DNA of 64,000 nucleotides from Micromonospora parva. GTDB taxonomy: Bacteria > Actinomycetota > Actinomycetes > Mycobacteriales > Micromonosporaceae. Shown here one piece after another: positions 62,983 through 64,000 of this stretch. The stretch covers positions 1 through 64,000 of the forward strand of contig NZ_JNZS01000027.1 of NCBI RefSeq assembly GCF_000718515.1, given 5' to 3'. A program made the position numbers and the translations under genes. How positions within the stretch are numbered: the first letter of the stretch is position 1; each line of letters starts with the position of its first letter. The notes below the pieces were generated by a model. That model did no database searches, was not told where the DNA came from, and saw nothing but the letters and a program-made list of their open reading frames with translations.

Positions 62983-64000
62983 GTGAGCTGGCTGGTGCGA
63001 CTGTTCGACCTGCGGGACACACTCGTGCGGATGGTGCTGCTCGACCTCACCGGGTTGTGCTACCTGCTCGTCGTCCCGCACTCCACCAGCACGCCCACGA
63101 CGGCACAGTGGGTCCTCGCGGTGCCAGCGTTCGCGATGGCGCTGGCGGCGCACCGTCGACCGGTTGTCAACATGGTGGCGCAGGCCGCCCTGCTGGCGGT
63201 CGCCATCAGCCTGATCGACGACTTCACCATCAACCAGGTCGGCGCCAGTTGGGCGTTGCTCGAGATGACCATGCGGGCGCGCGGCCCCCGGGCCATCTGG
63301 CTGGCCACCGCGCTGCTGGTGGTGGTCGACCTGACCGACTCGATCGGCGACCCGCCACGCCGGTTCGCCTCCGGGGTCGTCGGGCTCGCCGTGGAGGTCG
63401 GCGTGCCGGTGCTGCTCGGCCTGGTCATCCGCGCCAACCGGGAGCTGGGCCGGCAGGCCGTGGAACGGGCCCTGGCCGAGCAACGCCAGCACGAGTCGGA
63501 GAGCCGCGCGGCCCGCGCCGACGAACGCAGCGCCATCGCCCGCGAGCTGCACGACGTCGTCGCGCATCACGTGGCGTCGATGGTCCTGCGGGTCGGCGTG
63601 GCCCGGCACGTGCTCACCGACCCGGACCCCCGGGTGGCCGAGGTGTTCGACGACGTGCACGGCACCGGCACCGCGGCCCTCGCGGAGCTGCGCCGGCTGG
63701 TCGCGGTGCTGCGCAACCCCGACGGGGTACGCGGCGACGCGGCGCTGACCGCCATCGAGCCCACCGCGCTGCCGGCGGCGCTCGGCGCGTCCATCGACCG
63801 GGCCCGCCAGGCCGGTATCACCGTGGAGGCCGACCTCGACCCGGCGATCGGTTCCCTCGACGCGGTGCGCGGCATGGCGGTGCTGCGACTGACCCAGGAG
63901 GCGCTGACCAACGTGGCCAAACACGCGGGAACGTCCGCGCTCGCGCACCTCGTGGTCGCCGTCCGGGACGGCGCGGTGCACTGGGAGGTCAGCGACAACG
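62983..64000 (+). CDS. NarL-type sensor histidine kinase, N-terminal part (runs off window)
   Basis: The frame starts at GTG 62983 (VSWLVRLFDLRDTLVRMVLL) and stays open to the edge, 339 codons. Four to five helices (about 15-150) precede a HisKA_3 phospho-acceptor region ERSAIARELHDVVAHHVASM (His about 193) and the start of the HATPase domain (LTQEALTNVAKHAGTSA). The partner LuxR/NarL-type regulator should lie just beyond the window. It is the third gene of the 61605 operon. Confidence 0.9.
   Translation, partial: MSWLVRLFDLRDTLVRMVLLDLTGLCYLLVVPHSTSTPTTAQWVLAVPAFAMALAAHRRPVVNMVAQAALLAVAISLIDDFTINQVGASWALLEMTMRARGPRAIWLATALLVVVDLTDSIGDPPRRFASGVVGLAVEVGVPVLLGLVIRANRELGRQAVERALAEQRQHESESRAARADERSAIARELHDVVAHHVASMVLRVGVARHVLTDPDPRVAEVFDDVHGTGTAALAELRRLVAVLRNPDGVRGDAALTAIEPTALPAALGASIDRARQAGITVEADLDPAIGSLDAVRGMAVLRLTQEALTNVAKHAGTSALAHLVVAVRDGAVHWEVSDN

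Overview
The window is GC-rich actinobacterial DNA with GTG and TTG starts, many 4-base ATGA/GTGA gene overlaps, leaderless-looking promoters, G+C hairpin terminators without U tracts, and F420, selenoprotein and secreted polymer-degrading genes. It most resembles Micromonospora or a close relative (Micromonosporaceae); this is inferred from gene content and style, with no database search. No tRNA, rRNA, CRISPR array, intact transposase or phage module was seen.

Layout. 1-633: start of a secreted GH10 xylanase and its upstream region. 634-11268: a mostly minus-strand acyl-CoA/uptake region with a MaoC hydratase, acyl-CoA dehydrogenase, large LAL-type LuxR regulator, TetR regulator, internally deleted SDR remnant and a five-gene Liv-type ABC importer whose promoter overlaps an inverted repeat. 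11359-14756: a cutinase with the catalytic layout of actinobacterial PET-degrading polyester hydrolases, divergent from a large-subunit catalase behind a SigB-like stress promoter. 14824-22828: an F420-type oxidoreductase; then an overlapping cassette of membrane acyltransferase, alanine/serine-type racemase and D-Ala-D-X ligase that looks like a split VanT plus ligase; facing it, a PAP2 phosphatase, response regulator, histidine kinase and GerMN lipoprotein operon. 23088-28857: a 1474-residue secreted subtilisin/Kelch protease flanked by two paralogous orphan winged-helix regulators.

28942-36477: an AurF-like diiron protein divergent from a TetR/DUF4873/flavin monooxygenase/SDR/hydrolase operon, then a TetR-DHA2 efflux pair. 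36698-43626: an OFA-family transporter convergent with a formate dehydrogenase operon. The alpha subunit has an in-frame UGA at codon 190, followed at the E. coli fdhF spacing by a hairpin with a GGUCU loop, so it is called as selenocysteine. Alpha and beta are not separated by a stop, and beta carries a frameshift. 43796-47874: PrsW-type protease, two-gene ABC exporter and ASCH protein. 47913-53038: a vWA/CoxE remnant and a surface protein with nine 390-bp DUF11-like repeats and several frame breaks. 53085-56611: FkbM methyltransferase, membrane sulfatase-fold enzyme and CDP-alcohol phosphatidyltransferase. 56797-64000: small regulators, a type I methionine aminopeptidase, beta-propeller protein, VOC protein, two membrane proteins and the start of a NarL-type histidine kinase.

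The strongest discoveries are the selenocysteine formate dehydrogenase, the split VanT-like cassette with an altered racemase pocket residue, the PET-hydrolase-like cutinase, the protease with paired regulators, and the decaying or variable repeat protein.
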